Assembly (NCBI RefSeq): GCF_022063185.1
Contig: NZ_CP091913.1
Location: 202,501 to 266,500, forward strand
Source of the DNA: Nostoc sp. UHCC 0870
Lineage (GTDB): Bacteria > Cyanobacteriota > Cyanobacteriia > Cyanobacteriales > Nostocaceae
Direction of reading: 5' to 3'
DNA length: 64,000 bases
The notes beneath the pieces were generated by a model. It did no database searches. It had not been told where the DNA came from and was given only the letters and a program-made list of their open reading frames with translations. Numbering within the stretch: position 1 is the stretch's first letter; the number at the start of each line of letters is the position of its first letter. Position numbers and translations under genes: made by a program. Positions 35,243-44,405 of the stretch are shown one piece after another.

Positions 35243-37150
35243 ATGAGCGTTATTACAATTCAATGTCGCTTGGTTGCTGAAGAAGACATCCTCCGCCAAC
35301 TGTGGGAACTGATGGCAGAAAAAAATACACCACTTATAAATGAATTATTGGCACAGGTAGGAAAACACCCAGAATTTGAAACCTGGCTAGATAAAGGCAG
35401 AATACCTACTGAATTACTCAAAACACTTGTTAACTCCTTCAAAACTCAAGAGCGTTTTGCTGGTCAACCTGGACGGTTTTATACTTCAGCGATCGCTTTA
35501 GTAGATTATGTGTATAAATCCTGGTTCGCCTTACAGAAACGAAGAAAGCGGCAAATAGAAGGTAAAGAACGTTGGCTCACAATCCTCAAAAGTGATCTAC
35601 AACTCGAACAAGAAAGCCAATGTAGCTTAAACGTAATTCGTACTAAAGCCAACGAAATTCTTACCCAATTTACCCCCCAGTCCGACCAGAATAAAAACCA
35701 GAGAGAGCGAAAAAAGACTAAAAAATCCCCAAAGCCTCAGAAGTCTTCAATTTTTCAAATTCTTTTAAACAGTTACGGAGAAACACAAGAGACTCTAACT
35801 CGTTGTGCGATCGCATATCTACTAAAAAATAACTGTCAAATCAGCGAACGCGACGAAGATCCAGAAGAATTTACTAGAAATAGACGCAAAAAAGAAATAG
35901 AAATCGAGCGATTAAAAGACCAACTCCAAAGTCGCATACCTAAAGGTAGGGATTTGACAGGGGAAGAGTGGCTAGAAACTTTAGAAATTGCTACAGCAAA
36001 TGTACCTCAAAATGAAAAAGAGGCAAAAGCTTGGCAAGCAGCACTTTTAAGAAAAACGGCTGATGTACCATTTCCTGTGGCTTACGAATCTAACGAAGAT
36101 ATGACATGGCTGCAAAATGACAAAGATCGTCTCTTTGTTCGGTTCAACGGCTTGGGAAAAATGACTTTTGAAGTTTACTGTGATAAGCGTCATTTGCATT
36201 ACTTTAAACGCTTCCTAGAGGATCAAGAAATTAAACGCAATAGTAAAAACCAATACTCAAGCAGCTTGTTTACTCTGCGTTCAGGAAGGCTTGCTTGGTT
36301 GCCAGGAAAACAAAAAGGTGAACCCTGGAAAATAAATCAACTACATCTTTACTGTACTTTGGATACTCGGATGTGGACTGCTGAAGGAACTCAACAGGTA
36401 GTGAATGAGAAAATTACAAAAATTACCGAAACTTTAACTAAAGCAAAACAGAAAGATGAACTCAACGATAAACAGCAAGCTTTTATCACTCGTCAGCAAT
36501 CCACTTTAGACCGGATTAATAATCCTTTCCCTCGTCCCAGCCAGCCTAATTATCAAGGGCGACCCTCAATCCTAGTTGGTGTTAGTTTTGGTCTAGAAAA
36601 GCCAGTAACACTAGCTGTAGTGGATGTTGTTAAAAATGAAGTTTTAGCTTATCGCAGCGTCAAACAACTGCTTGGCAAAAACTATAACCTTCTCAATCGC
36701 CAGCGACAACAACAGCAACGCCTATCTCATGAACGTCACAAGGCTCAAAAACAGAATGCGCCAAACTTCTTTGGTGAATCAGAGTTAGGACAATATGTGG
36801 ATAGATTATTGGCTGATGAGATTGTGGCGATCGCCAAAACCTATCAAGCAGGCAGTATAGTTATCCCAAAACTCCGCGATATGCGTGAGCAAATCAGTAG
36901 TGAAATCCAATCCAGAGCAGAGAAGAAATGCCCTGGTTACAAGGAAGTTCAACAAAAATATGCCAAAGAATACCGGATGAGCGTTCATCGCTGGAGTTAC
37001 GGTCGATTAATTGAGAGTATTAAATCCCAAGCTGCAAAAGCTGGAATTTCCACTGAAATTGGTACACAGCCAATCAGAGGCAGTCCACAAGAAAAAGCGC
37101 GAGATGTAGCAGTCTTCGCATATCAGGAACGTCAAGCCGCTTTAATTTAA
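35243..37150 (+). CDS. cas12k: Cas12k, RNA-guided target-binding effector of the CAST
   Basis: This 635-residue Cas12k is the nuclease-inactive type V-K effector that uses crRNA and tracrRNA to choose the insertion site. The N-terminal signature is TIQCRLVAEEDILRQLWELM and EKNTPLINELL; RFAGQPGRFY and DYVYKSWFALQKRR are conserved further on. The C-terminal RuvC-like region (GVSFGLEKPVTLAVVDV, ~446; SIVIPKLRDMREQI) lacks the full catalytic set, as in all Cas12k. The length fits the family (~635-640). The ORF is intact. tracrRNA and CRISPR array follow on the same strand. Confidence 0.96.
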   Translation: MSVITIQCRLVAEEDILRQLWELMAEKNTPLINELLAQVGKHPEFETWLDKGRIPTELLKTLVNSFKTQERFAGQPGRFYTSAIALVDYVYKSWFALQKRRKRQIEGKERWLTILKSDLQLEQESQCSLNVIRTKANEILTQFTPQSDQNKNQRERKKTKKSPKPQKSSIFQILLNSYGETQETLTRCAIAYLLKNNCQISERDEDPEEFTRNRRKKEIEIERLKDQLQSRIPKGRDLTGEEWLETLEIATANVPQNEKEAKAWQAALLRKTADVPFPVAYESNEDMTWLQNDKDRLFVRFNGLGKMTFEVYCDKRHLHYFKRFLEDQEIKRNSKNQYSSSLFTLRSGRLAWLPGKQKGEPWKINQLHLYCTLDTRMWTAEGTQQVVNEKITKITETLTKAKQKDELNDKQQAFITRQQSTLDRINNPFPRPSQPNYQGRPSILVGVSFGLEKPVTLAVVDVVKNEVLAYRSVKQLLGKNYNLLNRQRQQQQRLSHERHKAQKQNAPNFFGESELGQYVDRLLADEIVAIAKTYQAGSIVIPKLRDMREQISSEIQSRAEKKCPGYKEVQQKYAKEYRMSVHRWSYGRLIESIKSQAAKAGISTEIGTQPIRGSPQEKARDVAVFAYQERQAALI

Positions 37151-37195
37151 TTCACTTTAATTCACTAATCCGAACCTTGACAATATAATATTTTT

Positions 37196-37468
37196 ATAAC
37201 CGCGCCGCAGTTCATGCTCTTTTGAGCCAATGTGCTGTGATAAATCTGGGTTAGTTTGGCAGTTGGAAGACTGTCATGCTTTCTGACCCTGGTAGCTGCC
37301 CGCTTCTGATGCTGCCATCTGTAGAATTCTATAGATGGGATAGGTGCGCTCCCAGCAATAAGGAGTAAGGCTTTTAGCCGTAGCCGTTATTTATAACGGT
37401 GTGGATTACCAAAGTGGTGGCTACTGAATCACCCCCTTCGTCGGGGGAACCCTCCCAAATCTTTTTTT
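37196..37468 (+). ncRNA. tracrRNA of the V-K CAST
   Basis: The stretch reproduces the known V-K tracrRNA landmarks in order: GCGCCGCAGTTCATGCTC, GGGTTAGTTTG, GCTTTCTGACCCTGGTAGC, TAGGTGCGCTCCCAGCAATA, GTGGCTACTGAATCACCCCC, then GGGGGAACCCTCCC, the anti-repeat for the crRNA's GGGTGGGTTGAAAG. A T run (37462-37468) ends it. A TATAAT at 37184-37189 fits as the -10 box with start near 37196. The ends are approximate. Confidence 0.9.
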
Positions 37469-37655
37469 GGCAGACCATAAGCGGGGTCAAAAACCCTGGA
37501 GGTTCGCCAAAACCTTGAATCCCTTGTCCAGTATTAATTTGACTCATTTGAAGAGTGATGAATGTCCTCAATTGAGAGCAAAAAAACAGATATTTTAACA
37601 GGTTTGCCAAAATCGCATCTGGAAACCTGTACTGGTAAGGGTCTAGACGGGCGCG

Positions 37656-38129
37656 GTTTCAACTACCATCCCGACTAGGGGTGGGTTGAAAGTCTTACGA
37701 TTGGCGATCGCATAGAGATTCAATTGAAGTGTTTCAACTACCATCCCGACTAGGGGTGGGTTGAAAGATACTAGAAATATGAAAAGCCTGTGGCGAATAT
37801 TCGTTTCAACTACCATCCCGACTAGGGGTGGGTTGAAAGGATTCCCCGTTCTAGACATGATAATCTAGAAATTGGTTTCAACTACCATCCCGACTAGGGG
37901 TGGGTTGAAAGGTAACTTCCGATGATAAATTGTTAGCTGCTCAAGCTGGTTTCAACTACCATCCCGACTAGGGGTGGGTTGAAAGAAATCTTAGAAAACA
38001 ACAATTTTTGCAATTTATCGGAGTTTCAACTACCATCCCGACTAGGGTGGGTTGAAAGGTGAAATTGTATTTGCTATTAACGGCAAACCCAGGTTTCAAC
38101 TACCATCCCGACTAGGGGTGGTTAAAAAT
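37656..38129 (+). CRISPR. CRISPR array, type V-K (7 repeats, 6 spacers)
   Basis: The 37-nt repeat runs GTTTCAACTACC...GGGTTGAAAG. Repeats start at 37656, 37731, 37803, 37875, 37949, 38023 and 38093. Repeat 6 has lost one G (36 nt), and repeat 7 is degenerate at its 3' end (GGGGTGGTTAAAAAT). Spacers are 38, 35, 35, 37, 37 and 34 nt. No adaptation genes (cas1/cas2) are near, as usual for V-K, so spacers are probably acquired in trans. None of the spacers was seen to match elsewhere in this window. Confidence 0.97.
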
Positions 38130-38176
38130 ATAGGTTATTGACTTGCGTTAACCATTAGAATGGTTGCAAAGTAGAA

Positions 38177-38212
38177 CTGATCATGGGAGGGTTGAAAGGA
38201 GTGCTGCGATCG
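38177..38212 (+). ncRNA. Delocalised homing crRNA targeting tRNA-Ala
   Basis: About 50 bp past the last array repeat is a repeat-like half, CTGATCATGGGAGGGTTGAAAG (written as two parts: CTGATCATGGGA and GGGTTGAAAG sharing bases), keeping the last 10 nt of the CRISPR repeat. It is followed directly by GAGTGCTGCGATCG (38199-38212). Those 14 nt equal tRNA-Ala nucleotides 22-35 (38473-38486, minus strand), where GGTA precedes them, giving a GTN PAM. Later bases do not match. This is the known V-K homing design. Confidence 0.9.
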
Positions 38213-38311
38213 AACACATACAAATTGACCACATATAAATCGAACATATATAAATAATCAAATAATGCCCTTGCAGCAACAATTTATTGTATAGTCAATG
38301 TTAAGTTCAGA

Positions 38312-38432
38312 CGACATTAATTTGCGAAAACTCAGAATAATTAAATTGACTCTGAAAAACAGTCACTGCGACACTAATTTGCGAATAACGACACCAATCT
38401 GCGAATTGCGACATATAATTCGCGAATGTACA
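38312..38432. repeat. Right end of element 2: TnsB binding sites and terminus
   Basis: CGACATTAATTTGCGAA (38312-38328), CGACACTAATTTGCGAA (38369-38385), CGACACCAATCTGCGAA (38389-38405) and CGACATATAATTCGCGAA (38409-38426) are inverted copies of the left-end repeats. TGTACA (38427-38432) is the terminus. The following AATGG (38433-38437) would be the target duplication on this side. Confidence 0.9.
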
Positions 38433-38434
38433 AA

Positions 38435-38507
38435 TGGAGAATAGGAGACTCGAACCCCTGACCTCTGCGGTGCGATCGCAGCACTCTACCAACTGAGCTA
38501 ATTCCCC
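38435..38507 (-). tRNA. trnA(CGC): tRNA-Ala, anticodon CGC
   Basis: The 73-nt cloverleaf folds fully: acceptor GGGGAAT/ATTCTCC with the alanine identity pair G3-U70, D arm GCTC-AGTTGGTA-GAGT (one G-U), anticodon stem CTGCG/CGCAG with loop ATCGCAC (anticodon CGC), T arm AGGGG-TTCGAGT-CTCCT, discriminator A. CCA is not encoded. The gene is the attachment site of the CAST: element DNA begins 2 bp after its 3' end, and the gene itself stays intact. Confidence 0.96.
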
Positions 38508-38536
38508 TAACAGTATTGTTAATACATTACCCTATT

Positions 38537-39265
38537 TTAACATTCAGTTATGCTGGTCTGGGGCTGTTTACCAGAAAATACTTGTTGTATTCGTTCTAGT
38601 TCTAATTCACTCAGGTAATCTACCGTCCAGTTACAGCAACGCTGGAGCATATGGAAGGGATAGGTATTAGCTACACCCACTACTTGCATCTGCGCGTGTT
38701 TTGCAGCTTGGATACCTGGGGGGGTATCTTCAATCGCCAAACATTCTGGGAGTTGCAGATTTAATTCAGGATATTCTTGATTGAGACGTTTGACTGCTAA
38801 TAAATACCCATCTGGCTGGGGTTTACTGGTGGTGATGTCATCACCGGCGACGATAACAGTAAAATATTCTGCTAGTTTGGCTCGTTCTAATACCAGTTCA
38901 ATTTCCTGATGTAGCGCACCACTGACTACAGCTAGCTTGAGATGTTGGGAACGCACCTGATATATCAAGTCTTCTACACCTGGATATATAGGGAGTTTTT
39001 CTAGTTTCTCTAGTTCCAACGCATAGGCTTTAGCTTTGCGGTGAAGTAGTTGGGTTAAGTATTCTTCACTCGCCACTCTACCACGATTGACGAGTAATTC
39101 TTGAAAACAAGCGCGATCGCTCCGTCCTAATGAAGCTTGACGCTCTTGGACTTTCTGGGGTTGGAGATTTTCCTGAAGGAGAATTTCATCTATCAGTTGT
39201 AGGTGGATGCGCTCATCGTTAATGATTACGCCATTAAAATCAAACAGAATTGCCTTTAAACTCAT
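38537..39265 (-). CDS. HAD-superfamily phosphatase (beta-phosphoglucomutase-like)
   Basis: This 242-residue enzyme has HAD motif I FDFNGVIIND (~8-17; the usual second D is N), a cap domain, motif II VVSGA (~113), the lysine region TSKPQPDGYLLA (motif III) and motif IV ECLAIEDTPPGIQAA. The pattern is that of beta-phosphoglucomutase/phosphoglycolate phosphatase-like HADs acting on small sugar phosphates. N in place of D at motif I (FDFNGV) is also seen in known members of this branch. The substrate is unknown. It ends 4 bp before the methyltransferase start region (39270), so the two are likely co-transcribed. Confidence 0.87.
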   Translation of the reverse strand: MSLKAILFDFNGVIINDERIHLQLIDEILLQENLQPQKVQERQASLGRSDRACFQELLVNRGRVASEEYLTQLLHRKAKAYALELEKLEKLPIYPGVEDLIYQVRSQHLKLAVVSGALHQEIELVLERAKLAEYFTVIVAGDDITTSKPQPDGYLLAVKRLNQEYPELNLQLPECLAIEDTPPGIQAAKHAQMQVVGVANTYPFHMLQRCCNWTVDYLSELELERIQQVFSGKQPQTSITEC

Positions 39266-39269
39266 GCCG

Positions 39270-40166
39270 TTATATGCCGAAAGCTGGAGACTCTAGACCC
39301 TCCAAATTATTATTATCTATTGCTGGTCTATATTGTCTCACTTTTCCTTGAGTAGTTGCATCTGTTACGGGAATTGGTTTTACACCGCTAGTTACTTGAT
39401 GTATCCACCAAACTTCTTCGGTTCGCACAGCCTCAAACCCTACCGCACCCATCCGCGCATCTACACTATCCCCCCCATACTCACGAATGTAAGGCTCTTC
39501 AAACACATTATTGAGCCAATCTAATTGACGCAGGGTTTTCTGATTCCCATCGAGAATTAATACTTGTCCACCGGCTACCAACAACCGAAAGCATTCTTGG
39601 AGGATGGTTTGGGATACTACAACTGGTGTTTCATGAAATAGCAAAGTACCTGTCACTAAATCAAAGGAAGCATCTGGAAAGCTAGTTTTCTCGGCGTTTC
39701 CATGTCGCCAGATGATATCTAAACCCGCATCTTTGGCTTTATCTTCGGCTCTCACCAGCATATAGGGTGATAAGTCCAAACCGATGACTTCAGCTTGGGG
39801 GAAAGCTTGCTTTAACATTAAAGTTGTAGAACCTGTACCACAGCCTAAGTCAAGTATGCGCCGGGGTTTGACTTTGACTGCATCAATTAAGGCTTGACGC
39901 ACCCAAGTTTCATTGGGTGGTAGTACGTATTCGGTAATGGGGTCGTAGGTGACAGCAGCACTAGGATTAAGATATCCCCCCTCAACACCGTGAAAGTTTT
40001 GGCTAGTGTAGTATGCAGGAAGTTTAACATCAGCACGCCGGAAGCGATCGCTTTCTTTCTCCCAGTCGATACTTTTAGCATACCGATGCAATTTCTCTTC
40101 ATCAATTAAAAACCGGACTACAGGCGATAAAAAGCTTTCCCAAATAGTATTTTGACGTGTCGCCAT
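39270..40166 (-). CDS. Class I SAM-dependent methyltransferase
   Basis: This 298-residue protein has the SAM-binding motif ILDLGCGTGSTT (~103), an acidic loop VIGLDLSPYML (~125) and post-I segments FDLVTGTLLFHE and LVAGGQVLILDG, typical of UbiE/MenG-like class I methyltransferases. The ~90 N-terminal residues are a lineage-specific extension. The substrate cannot be told from sequence. It is the upstream partner of the HAD gene. Confidence 0.88.
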   Translation of the reverse strand: MATRQNTIWESFLSPVVRFLIDEEKLHRYAKSIDWEKESDRFRRADVKLPAYYTSQNFHGVEGGYLNPSAAVTYDPITEYVLPPNETWVRQALIDAVKVKPRRILDLGCGTGSTTLMLKQAFPQAEVIGLDLSPYMLVRAEDKAKDAGLDIIWRHGNAEKTSFPDASFDLVTGTLLFHETPVVVSQTILQECFRLLVAGGQVLILDGNQKTLRQLDWLNNVFEEPYIREYGGDSVDARMGAVGFEAVRTEEVWWIHQVTSGVKPIPVTDATTQGKVRQYRPAIDNNNLEGLESPAFGI

Positions 40167-40380
40167 AGGTTTGAGTGAGGCTTGGTCATGGACTTTACAA
40201 ATTGTAGTATATCTGGCAAAAGTCTGCTTTTTTTTGGCAGACTTAACTAGCCAGGGAGCAGGTTGACATTCAAATTCATCTATACTACACTTGTAACATA
40301 TAAATAAAATTTACCCATCTAAAACATGACAATTATTCTTTCCTATTCCCCATTCCCTATTCCCTATTCCCTTTAAAAAA

Positions 40381-41562
40381 ATGCCCTACGAAAAGTTAGA
40401 AATTAAGACAAAATCACCCGTTTTATCTTGGGCAAATCACCCCTTGGGGTCTGAAGAAACCAAGATGGCTAAAAATGTGGCATCCCTACCTTTTGTATTT
40501 AAACACGTAGCATTAATGCCCGATGTTCATTTAGGAAAAGGTGCTTTAGTTGGTTCTGTAATTGCTACAAAAGAAGCCATTATGCCTGCTGCTGTCGGCG
40601 TGGATATTGGTTGCGGTATGAGTGCTATTAAAACACCATTTACTGGTGAACAATTAGAAGGCAAACTCAAGAAAATTCGTCTCGATATTGAAGCAGCAAT
40701 TCCCACAGGTTTTAACGAAAATAAAGATGTCGAAAAATCTGTTACTAATTGGCAACGTTGGCGAGATTTTCAAGACTTGCATCGTGGTGTGCAAGACTTA
40801 CAAAGTAAAGCGATGAAACAAATGGGTTCTCTCGGTGGAGGTAATCACTTCATTGAAGTTTGCCTAGATACAGAGAACCAAGTTTGGCTGATGTTACATT
40901 CCGGTTCACGCAACATTGGGAATAAACTTGCCCAGTGTCATATTAGTACAGCTAAGGAATTAGCGAAAATGGCGGGTAATCATTTACCTGATCCAGATTT
41001 AGCCTATTTTATAGCTGGTACACCAGAATTTCGAGCTTACTGGAACGATTTACAATGGGCGCAAAATTATGCGCGAGTAAATCGTGATGTGATGATGACA
41101 CGTTTCCAGCGCATTATGGAAAAGCATCTAACAGGAGGAAAGGCAATTAAGCCTTTATTGCAGGTAAATTGTCATCATAACTACGCTGAAAAAGAAATAC
41201 ATTTTGGCGAAGATGTCTATGTAACTCGCAAAGGTGCAGTCCGCGCAGATAAAGAAGATTATGGCATTATTCCTGGTTCAATGGGAGCAAAATCTTTCAT
41301 TGTCAAAGGTAAAGGTAATGCACATAGTTTTTGTTCTTGCTCTCATGGTGCTGGTCGTTTAATGTCGAGAAGTAAAGCTAAAAATGTCTACACTCTCGAT
41401 GATTTAATTGAGCAAACCAAGGGTGTGGAATGCCGACAAGATAGTGGTGTTTTAGATGAGATTCCTAGTGCTTATAAACCTATTGAGCAAGTCATGGAAA
41501 ATCAATCAGATTTAGTGGAAGTTGTCGCCACACTCAAGCAAGTTGTTTGTGTGAAAGGTTAA
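40381..41562 (+). CDS. rtcB: RNA-splicing ligase RtcB
   Basis: This 393-residue RtcB-type RNA ligase joins 2',3'-cyclic phosphate or 3'-phosphate RNA ends to 5'-OH ends with GTP and Mn2+. Diagnostic segments are MPDVHLGKG, AVGVDIGCGM (metal ligands D and C), GGGNHFIE, HSGSRNIGN and SHGAGRLMSR near the C-terminus, where the histidine is guanylylated. The length is on the short side of the family (~390-480). It stands alone between divergent and convergent neighbours; no archease gene is adjacent. Confidence 0.95.
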   Translation: MPYEKLEIKTKSPVLSWANHPLGSEETKMAKNVASLPFVFKHVALMPDVHLGKGALVGSVIATKEAIMPAAVGVDIGCGMSAIKTPFTGEQLEGKLKKIRLDIEAAIPTGFNENKDVEKSVTNWQRWRDFQDLHRGVQDLQSKAMKQMGSLGGGNHFIEVCLDTENQVWLMLHSGSRNIGNKLAQCHISTAKELAKMAGNHLPDPDLAYFIAGTPEFRAYWNDLQWAQNYARVNRDVMMTRFQRIMEKHLTGGKAIKPLLQVNCHHNYAEKEIHFGEDVYVTRKGAVRADKEDYGIIPGSMGAKSFIVKGKGNAHSFCSCSHGAGRLMSRSKAKNVYTLDDLIEQTKGVECRQDSGVLDEIPSAYKPIEQVMENQSDLVEVVATLKQVVCVKG

Positions 41563-41612
41563 TTTCAATGTTTGTAGTGAGGGCTTTAGCCCTCATTCTT
41601 ACCAAAGATGAT

Positions 41613-43847
41613 TTACGGTACTTCAATCGTAATCAAAGCATTTTCTGGTAAGTATTTTTTGTAACAGCCTTCATCAGCCAGCACTAAAACCAAGCGTAAA
41701 GGATAATCTGGCGGTACTTGTAAATCTGCCCAAGGAATTGCCAATTCTAAACAGGTTTCTAAAGCAACTTGAGCGCGACTAGTGCGGGAATGCCATTGAT
41801 AATTATCTCCAGCTTCTCGAAATTGTACTGATTGGGTGAGTAAATTAATTGCTAAATGGTGGTGGTACAGGTAATTCAGAGGGGCTGTATCCGGCACATC
41901 TGCTAAAGGAATAGGGCTGTTGTGCATTGTTCTATCGGGATAAAACCACAGCAAATTTAACTCTGCTGGTAAATCTTTACCTGGTGCAACGCCACTTTTA
42001 AAGTCCAACCGCAAATAGAAATTGAGGTGATCGACTCCATACCAAAGACGCTGAATGCTGCTGCTGACGTGCATTGTTCCCCGCGCACCGCCAATTTCTA
42101 TGCGTCCAGCTTTGTCCCAGTCTTGTTCATCACCTTTACCGTCAATCACAGGATGAATAAAACTTTCGGGAGAATGGTCTGTCCTGGCTTCGTGAACCTC
42201 AACGGCGTGTCTGAGATATGGGGGTATTGGTTCATTTAATGCTTTGTAGATACCGCACAGATGTTCGCGAAATAATTGGTCAAAGATGGCATCTTGATTA
42301 GAAGAATGTCCTTCCCCAAACCACCAAAACCAGTCAGAACCTTCGGCAGCATACAAAGCTTCCCAGGCTTCGGGGTTGTTTTCTTCTGTCGCTTCGGGAT
42401 GGCTGGCTAGCATGGCTCTAGCTTCGGTGAGGTACTCCCAAGCGCGGTTTTTAGCAGGATCACCAATCCAAGTGGTAAAGCTACCATCGACCCAAGAACC
42501 ACTATGTAGTTGCTCGCCGGGGATGGTGGCTGTAGCGGGGAATTGTTCGAGGAATTCGGAGACGGTAACGAGTTTGATGTTGGGTTCGTTACTTAAACGT
42601 TGATATAAAGCTTCTAAGAAGGGTTTACCGTCTTGGGGATAAAACTCCCAACAATTTTCCCCGTCCAAAGCGATAGTAACTAACCAAGGTTGTTCGCTGG
42701 GACGTTCTCTTTGCATTTTCGCGATCGCTTCTAGATGTCCCACAAGATCAGCTGCGGCTTGTTTTGCTGGCATTGACCCATAGGTAAAGCCAATTAAATC
42801 TGATAATCTGTGGTCACGAAAGACAATGGCTAAATCGCCGGCTGGGGTTGTCAGGCGATAGGGCTTGTACATCAATTCTGGTTCTAGGACATTCCCCGCG
42901 CCATCTCGATGGAAAAAGTGTTTTAATGTCCACCCCAGAACGGCTTCATCGGAACAAATCCAGTTAAATCCCTGTTTAATAATATACGGCAGGATTTCTG
43001 GGCTGACTGACTGTTCTGAAGGCCATAAACCCCTGGGTTCTTGTCCAAATCTTTCTTTATATAATTCCCACGCTTTACGCAAGTGGCGAGGAATATCTTC
43101 AGCCCACTGAAAGCGAGACTCTGGTAGTGCCATATGTGGCACTGCAACCCGTCCAGAGTTGGTATCAGCTAGCAAGGGCAAAATTGGGTGAGTATAGGGT
43201 GTAGTGGTAACTTCCAATTGCCCTGATGCTTGCATCTTACGATGTTGGGGGATGATGCGGCTGAGGATATCGCGCTGTTTGGAGTAAATGCGCTGGCGAT
43301 CGCTTAATCTAAAATTACGCCCCTGTTCAAACCAAGCGGCAATTTCTGGGTCATCCCAAAACAGGGGATCTATCCATGCCAAATTATGCCACGCTAGCAA
43401 ATCACCATACTCAGCCAAGCCCCAATTAGCTAAACACCAAGCTGCTCCTTCTTCTTGCCTTTGATAATACAACTCGGCATAGCGGGGATGGGGATCAATC
43501 AAGGTGTGGTGATTAGCATCAAAAAAGTGTTGAATGATAAATTCTTTTTGCTGCTGAGTCAGTTGTTCCGTGGGTGTCAAACTGGCTTTCAGGTAAGGAT
43601 CAAAAGCAGTCCCAGCAATATAATCTTCTAGTTGCAAGATTAAAGATGGCACTAAATTCACCGTTTGGTGTAATTTAGGGTATTTTTCGAGAATTAACAC
43701 CAAATCCAAATAATCTTTTGTACCATGCAACCTTACCCAAGGCAGACGATATTGTTGACTTGAAGACGCTGAAACGCCGTTTCCAGGAGATTTATATAAA
43801 GGCTGATGTTGATGCCAAACAAAGGCTACATAGAGTGGATGAGACAT
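41613..43847 (-). CDS. Glycoside hydrolase family 57 protein
   Basis: This 744-residue GH57 enzyme starts YVAFVWHQHQPLY, the family's first conserved motif, with the catalytic-barrel segments GLWPSEQSVSPEIL and WICSDEAVLGW and the EGSDWFWWFGEGH region before the C-terminal part. The last ~180 residues form a beta-rich domain (AGRIEIGGARGTMHVSSS...). GH57 includes alpha-amylases, branching enzymes and glucanotransferases acting on glycogen; which activity applies is not decidable here. It is convergent with rtcB (50-bp gap). Confidence 0.92.
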   Translation of the reverse strand: MSHPLYVAFVWHQHQPLYKSPGNGVSASSSQQYRLPWVRLHGTKDYLDLVLILEKYPKLHQTVNLVPSLILQLEDYIAGTAFDPYLKASLTPTEQLTQQQKEFIIQHFFDANHHTLIDPHPRYAELYYQRQEEGAAWCLANWGLAEYGDLLAWHNLAWIDPLFWDDPEIAAWFEQGRNFRLSDRQRIYSKQRDILSRIIPQHRKMQASGQLEVTTTPYTHPILPLLADTNSGRVAVPHMALPESRFQWAEDIPRHLRKAWELYKERFGQEPRGLWPSEQSVSPEILPYIIKQGFNWICSDEAVLGWTLKHFFHRDGAGNVLEPELMYKPYRLTTPAGDLAIVFRDHRLSDLIGFTYGSMPAKQAAADLVGHLEAIAKMQRERPSEQPWLVTIALDGENCWEFYPQDGKPFLEALYQRLSNEPNIKLVTVSEFLEQFPATATIPGEQLHSGSWVDGSFTTWIGDPAKNRAWEYLTEARAMLASHPEATEENNPEAWEALYAAEGSDWFWWFGEGHSSNQDAIFDQLFREHLCGIYKALNEPIPPYLRHAVEVHEARTDHSPESFIHPVIDGKGDEQDWDKAGRIEIGGARGTMHVSSSIQRLWYGVDHLNFYLRLDFKSGVAPGKDLPAELNLLWFYPDRTMHNSPIPLADVPDTAPLNYLYHHHLAINLLTQSVQFREAGDNYQWHSRTSRAQVALETCLELAIPWADLQVPPDYPLRLVLVLADEGCYKKYLPENALITIEVP

Positions 43848-44174
43848 ATGATGTAATTAGGGATTGGGTATTGGTCATTGGGCATTGGATATGGAAAAGA
43901 GACAAGTTAGACAAGGTAGAGGGAGGAGACAGGGTAGAATTGCTTCCTTGTTCTCCTTGTCCTCCTTGTCTTCCTTGTCCCCAATCCCTAGTCCCATTCG
44001 GACTTTTGGCGTTCTCTCCAAGACTCATAGCGTCCCGCAGGGAAGCCTAGTCCCTACTCCCTAGTACAGATCGACGGAAATAAAGATACCATTCTCAATC
44101 GTTCAAAGCCTTAAAATACAGGTCTTTTGACTTTTGATTTTTGACTTTTAACTTCCGCGTAGCGGTACTAGTCC
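43848..44174. other. Intergenic region, 327 bp, low-complexity repeats
   Basis: It contains GGGTATTGGTCATTGGGCATTGG, a CT-rich run (CCTTGTTCTCCTTGTCCTCCTTG pattern), TCTCCAAGACTCATAGCG and CTTTTGACTTTTGATTTTTGAC, all common filler words in Nostoc-type intergenic DNA. The ORFs crossing it have skewed composition and no recognisable content. No gene is called. Confidence 0.55.
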
Positions 44175-44405
44175 CTAAATTATTTGCTCAACTTCGGCAA
44201 TTTCAGGAATCATTTCCCGCAGACGGCGTTCAATACCCATTCTCAGGGTCATGGTGGAACTAGGGCAAGAACCACAAGCACCTTGTAACCGCAGTTTAAC
44301 AATAGGCCCATCGAGTTCTACAAGTTCCACGTTGCCACCATCTGACATCAGATAAGGACGCATCTCATCCAACACTGTTTCAACGTTTTCAGATGTTAAT
44401 TCCAT
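44175..44405 (-). CDS. nfu: Nfu/NifU C-terminal-domain Fe-S scaffold
   Basis: This 76-residue protein is a stand-alone NifU C-terminal domain. It carries [15 protein letters not shown] and the cluster-binding CGSCPSS (CxxC) within [17 protein letters not shown]. It assembles or transfers Fe-S clusters; in cyanobacteria the Nfu-type scaffold supplies photosystem I, which makes its location beside psaAB notable although it has its own promoter region. The length and motif agree with known cyanobacterial homologues. Confidence 0.95.
   Translation of the reverse strand: MELTSENVETVLDEMRPYLMSDGGNVELVELDGPIVKLRLQGACGSCPSSTMTLRMGIERRLREMIPEIAEVEQII

Larger units (their letters stand above)
12127..38432. 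mobile_element. Type V-K CRISPR-associated transposon (CAST) with DISARM cargo (element 2)
   Basis: Both termini read TGTACATTCGC inward (12127 rightwards; 38432 leftwards) and are followed by several TTCGC...TGTCG repeats. Inside are tnsB, tnsC, tniQ, a DISARM operon, cas12k, tracrRNA, CRISPR array and delocalised guide, 26.3 kb in all. tnsA is absent, so cointegrate-forming copy-out behaviour is expected for the family. The right end lies 2 bp beyond tRNA-Ala. Flanking 5-mers differ (AAAGA left, AATGG right), so this is not a simple insertion with matching target duplication; the left end sits in another element's cas12k. Confidence 0.93.

Noticed and set aside
37374..37858. Minus-strand ORFs in the tracrRNA and CRISPR array (repeated FNPPLVGMVVET)
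   Set aside because: The periodic peptide is simply the CRISPR repeat read in reverse; the region is RNA-coding.
37693..38092. Self-targeting spacer explaining element 2's left end in cas12k
   Set aside because: By eye none of the six spacers matches the cas12k remnant or nearby DNA.
38307..38492. Minus-strand ORF over the element end and tRNA-Ala
   Set aside because: It crosses TnsB sites and a perfectly folding tRNA; no protein family is evident. It is a chance reading frame.
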